Assembly: GCA_046316025.1 (NCBI GenBank)
Contig: JBKCXU010000014.1
Location: 1 to 15,965, forward strand
Direction: 5' to 3'
DNA from: JAJTHJ01 sp046316025
GTDB taxonomy: Bacteria; Pseudomonadota; Gammaproteobacteria; Burkholderiales; Burkholderiaceae_F
Length of the DNA: 15,965 nt
Made by a program: the position numbers and the translations under genes. The notes under the pieces were generated by a model. It saw only the letters and a program-made list of their open reading frames with translations, was not told where the DNA came from and did no database searches. Positions 13,933-15,965 of this stretch are shown piece by piece (position 1 is the first letter of the stretch; the number at the start of each line of letters is the position of its first letter).

Positions 13933-14322
13933 TCACCGATCACCGAGCACCAAAACCGCCTCCACCTCGAACAACGCGCCCTTCGGCAGGCTCGCCACAC
14001 CGACGGTCGAACGCGCCGGGTAGGGCTGCGGCACCACCTCGCCCATGATCGCGTTGACCTTGGCAAACTGCGCGAGGTCGGTCAGGAACAACGTGAACTT
14101 GACCGCATCGGCGAGCGAGCCGCCCGCGGCCTGCGCCACCGCCGCGAGGTTCTTGAAGCTCTGCCGCACCTGCGCTTCGAAGTCCGGGCCGACCAGTTCG
14201 CCGGTCGCCGGGTCGAGCCCGATCTGGCCGGAGGTAAACACCATCTGCCCGGTCTTGACCGCCTGCGAATAGGGGCCGATGGCTTGCGGCGCATGGATGG
14301 TGGCAACGATTTCCTTGTTCAT
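13933..14322 (-). CDS. ridA: Enamine/imine deaminase RidA
   Basis: RidA is a trimeric cytoplasmic enzyme that hydrolyses reactive 2-aminoacrylate-type enamines released by PLP enzymes, protecting them from damage. In 129 residues I see the family blocks IGPYSQAV (15-22), FTSGQIGLDP (29-38) and PARSTVGVASLPKGALFEVE (102-121). The substrate-binding Arg is at 104 and the catalytic-region Glu at 121, near R105 and E120 of E. coli. Length is typical. A strong SD (GAGGAGCGAG) precedes the ATG at 14322. It is the first gene of a tight minus-strand run with recG, a GNAT gene and oxyR, and is divergent from trxC. A CRP-like dyad lies 41-56 bases upstream in the shared 120-base gap. Confidence 0.96.
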   Translation of the reverse strand: MNKEIVATIHAPQAIGPYSQAVKTGQMVFTSGQIGLDPATGELVGPDFEAQVRQSFKNLAAVAQAAGGSLADAVKFTLFLTDLAQFAKVNAIMGEVVPQPYPARSTVGVASLPKGALFEVEAVLVLGDR

Positions 14323-14362
14323 GACTCGCTCCTCGGACGAAATGGCAGCCAGTCTAGCGAGC

Positions 14363-14378
14363 CGTGATGCACCTCACG
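14363..14378. promoter_or_regulatory. CRP-like dyad between ridA and trxC
   Basis: CGTGA (14363-14367), 6 bases, TCACG (14374-14378). The core GTGA-N6-TCAC is the perfect symmetric core of the CRP/Vfr-type site TGTGA-N6-TCACA. The outer T and A are replaced by C and G. It lies 64-79 bases before the trxC start and 41-56 before the ridA start. It could equally be a chance dyad; a Crp-family protein is not in this window. Confidence 0.35.
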
Positions 14379-14442
14379 CGGCGCTTGATTTGTGGGCCCC
14401 GCGCCCCGACCCTGAGCAGCAAGCCGGATCGACGAGACCACC

Positions 14443-14874
14443 ATGCACCTGCCCTGCCCCCACTGCCACACCACCAATCGTGTGCTGCCCGAGCGCATCG
14501 ATGAGGCGCCCACCTGCGGCCGCTGCGGCAAACCGCTGCTGGTCGGCGCGCCGGTCGCGTTGAACGAATCGAACTTCGCCGAGCTGACGGCCGCCAGCGC
14601 CAAGCCGGTGGTGGTGGACTTCTGGGCCGAGTGGTGCGGGCCGTGCCGCGGTTTCGCACCGGTGTTCGCGCAGGCTGCCGCGCGCCGCGACGACGTGGTC
14701 TTTGCCAAGGTGGATACGGACGCGAACCCGCAGATTTCCGCGCAACTGGCGATCCGCAGCATCCCGACGCTGGCGGTGTTTCACCGCAGCCAGGTGCTGG
14801 CGCGAGTCAGTGGCGCGCTGCCCGCGGGGCAGTTCGATGCCTGGCTCACGCAGGCGATCACTGCCCGCGCGTGA
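14443..14874 (+). CDS. trxC: Thioredoxin 2 (TrxC), zinc-binding thioredoxin
   Basis: TrxC is a cytoplasmic thiol-disulfide reductase with an N-terminal zinc module. The zinc cysteines are C5-x2-C8 and C25-x2-C28, typical of TrxC and absent in TrxA. The thioredoxin fold has the active site WCGPC (64-68) and the cis-proline strand SIPTLAVF. At 143 residues it is a little longer than E. coli TrxC (139). In E. coli trxC is an OxyR target, and here oxyR is 3 kb away on the opposite strand. No OxyR-like site is recognisable before the start. The ATG at 14443 gives the conserved MHLPCPHC opening, and the SD is weak (CGAGA). The 3' end overlaps the convergent hydrolase gene by 17 bases. Confidence 0.95.
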   Translation: MHLPCPHCHTTNRVLPERIDEAPTCGRCGKPLLVGAPVALNESNFAELTAASAKPVVVDFWAEWCGPCRGFAPVFAQAAARRDDVVFAKVDTDANPQISAQLAIRSIPTLAVFHRSQVLARVSGALPAGQFDAWLTQAITARA

Positions 14875-15817
14875 ACCAGTCGAACAGCCGCTGCGCGAGG
14901 TAATCCACGCGCGGCAGCGGTGCGCCGTGCGGAAAGCCGACGTGGCCGCCGTGCTCCGGTTGCTCCAGCACGACGTGGCGCGACACCTCGTCCGAACGCG
15001 GCAGGCTCGCGGCCGGCACGAACGGGTCGTTCAGGGCATTCATCACCAGATACGGCACCGCGACCGCCGCCAGCCAGGGCTTGCCGGAGGCGCGCGCCCA
15101 GTAGTCCTCGGTGTTGCGAAAGCCGTGTACCGGCGCGGTGTAAGCGTTGTCGTAGTCGTACAGGTCGCGCGCGGCGCGGATGCGCTGGGCGTCGGCAAAC
15201 GGCCCGAACTGCGCGATCTTCGCCAGCGTCTTGGGCTTGAGCGTGGCGAGGAACATCTTGGTATAGAGCAGGTTGAAACCGCGCGACAGCGCAGCGCCGC
15301 CGGCGGCCAGATCGAGTGGCGAGCAGATCGATGCCGCCGCGGTGACGAACTGCGTACTTTGCTGCCGCTCGCCCAGCCACTTGGCCAGCATGTTGCCGCC
15401 GAGCGAAACCCCCGCCGCGTGCAGCCGCGCGCGCGGCCAGCGCGCGGCCACGCGGCGCAGAATCCAGTCGCCTTCGTCGGAGTCGCCGGAGTGGTAGGCG
15501 CGCGGCAGCCGGTTCGGCTCGCCGCCGCAGCCGCGAAAATGCGGCACCAGCGCGCGCCAGCCGCGGTCGGCAAAAAGCCGCATCGTCGCGCGGGCGTAAT
15601 GGCTGTCGGAGCCGCCTTCGAGCCCGTGGAACAGCAACAGGATCGGCGCGTCCTCGGCGGGCGGTTCGGGCTGCGCGAAGTCCACCTCGATAAAGTCGCC
15701 GTCGGGCGTATCCCAACGCTCGCGCCGGTAAGCCACCTGCGGCGCGCGCGCCAGCTTGGCCGCGGCGATGGTCTGCGCGTGGCCGCCGGGGAGCCAGCGT
15801 GGGGGTTGGTAGGACAC
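14858..15817 (-). CDS. YheT-type alpha/beta hydrolase
   Basis: This alpha/beta-fold hydrolase (319 residues) belongs to the YheT/ABHD1 group. The family opening PRWLPGGHAQTI comes first, then the oxyanion segment LFHGLEGGSDSHYA and HFRGCGGEPN. The nucleophile elbow GVSLGGNM follows, with Ser near 138. Asp and His come in NALNDPFVP and EHGGHVGFPHG. All triad residues are thus present. The natural substrate is unknown; relatives are carboxylesterases and lipases. The GTG at 15817 is chosen; a TTG one codon earlier (15820) is also possible. Neither has a strong SD. The C-terminus overlaps trxC by 17 bases on the other strand. The 145-base flank beyond the start holds a large palindrome and no gene. 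Confidence 0.93.
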   Translation of the reverse strand: MSYQPPRWLPGGHAQTIAAAKLARAPQVAYRRERWDTPDGDFIEVDFAQPEPPAEDAPILLLFHGLEGGSDSHYARATMRLFADRGWRALVPHFRGCGGEPNRLPRAYHSGDSDEGDWILRRVAARWPRARLHAAGVSLGGNMLAKWLGERQQSTQFVTAAASICSPLDLAAGGAALSRGFNLLYTKMFLATLKPKTLAKIAQFGPFADAQRIRAARDLYDYDNAYTAPVHGFRNTEDYWARASGKPWLAAVAVPYLVMNALNDPFVPAASLPRSDEVSRHVVLEQPEHGGHVGFPHGAPLPRVDYLAQRLFDWFTRGQ

Positions 15818-15854
15818 CAAAGCGATCGAAGAAGTGACGCGTTGTTGCGACGGT

Positions 15855-15949
15855 CTTCCCTCCCCCCATCCCCTCTCCCGGGGGGCGCGGGGCGTTGCAA
15901 CCGTCTCCCCCCGGGAGAGGGGGGCCGCGCAGCGGCCGGGTGAGGGAAG
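15855..15949. repeat. Nested inverted repeat at the right edge of the window
   Basis: A perfect 16-base stem, CCCCTCTCCCGGGGGG (15870-15885) with CCCCCCGGGAGAGGGG (15907-15922), encloses a 21-base loop holding the palindrome GTTGCAAC (15894-15901). An outer 8-base stem joins CTTCCCTC (15855-15862) to GAGGGAAG (15942-15949). Between them on the right is a hairpin GGCCGC-GCA-GCGGCC (15923-15937). Together they can fold as a three-way junction. It resembles abundant intergenic palindromes of high-GC Proteobacteria, so it is probably one copy of a dispersed family. No T-run makes it a terminator. Confidence 0.75.
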
Positions 15950-15965
15950 TCCGCAGCAACCCGTG

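Noticed and set aside
11803..14367. Very long plus-strand open frame (about 850 codons) opposite recG and ridA
   Set aside because: It is antisense to recG and ridA with a low-complexity Arg/His/Gln-rich translation and no domain; a composition artefact.
14323..14442. OxyR binding site before trxC
   Set aside because: I looked for the spaced ATAG/CTAT pattern of OxyR sites, as trxC is an OxyR target in E. coli, and saw none.
1..15965. Defence island, biosynthetic cluster, CRISPR array, prophage, tRNA or IS element
   Set aside because: Both strands were read through; all substantial genes are chromosomal housekeeping, stress or envelope families, with no transposase, integrase, phage structural gene or direct-repeat array.

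Overview
The window looks like chromosomal DNA of a high-GC betaproteobacterium, probably Burkholderiales or a close relative. The basis is the very GC-rich third codon positions, the family-level character of the proteins (OxyR with E. coli-like cysteines, RecG, GrpE/DnaK/DnaJ, TrxC, RidA) and the recG/oxyR neighbourhood, which I associate with Betaproteobacteria. I see no phage, plasmid, IS, CRISPR, tRNA or rRNA feature. Coding density is high and no gene-free stretch exceeds about 150 bases.

Layout. (1) 1-862: a BrkB/YihY-type membrane protein gene on the minus strand, cut off near base 65. The outermost bases instead read on the plus strand as a piece of an unrelated alpha/beta hydrolase, so the left edge is a junction (rearrangement or assembly chimera). 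(2) 855-4436, plus strand: a WrbA-type quinone reductase, an FAD-linked D-2-hydroxyacid dehydrogenase overlapping it by ATGA, then two exported proteins (a DUF4124-like coiled-coil protein and a TPR protein). (3) 4498-6526, minus strand: a BaiN/HI0933-type flavoprotein and a small, clearly lower-GC secreted beta-rich protein. The latter looks like an insertion between the flavoprotein gene and the chaperone cluster. (4) 6527-10410, minus strand: grpE, dnaK and dnaJ behind a very good RpoH (sigma-32) heat-shock promoter, with an intrinsic terminator between dnaK and dnaJ. (5) 10418-14322, minus strand: ridA, recG, a GNAT acetyltransferase and oxyR, packed tightly and probably one transcription unit that ends just before the heat-shock promoter. 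(6) 14443-15817: trxC on the plus strand, tail-overlapping a YheT-type hydrolase on the minus strand. (7) 15855-15949: a large nested inverted repeat at the right edge.

How it fits together. Most of the window concerns stress and redox upkeep: protein folding (GrpE, DnaK, DnaJ), the peroxide response (OxyR), thiol repair (TrxC), quinone reduction (WrbA), removal of reactive enamines (RidA) and replication-fork rescue (RecG). The genes themselves are well-known families. The more unusual content lies in the joints between them: the heat-shock promoter with an overlapping inverted repeat, the dnaK-dnaJ attenuator-like terminator, the low-GC secreted cargo gene with flanking short direct repeats and a possible paralogue remnant, a CRP-like dyad between ridA and trxC, and the terminal palindrome. 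I did not find a convincing new multi-gene system.
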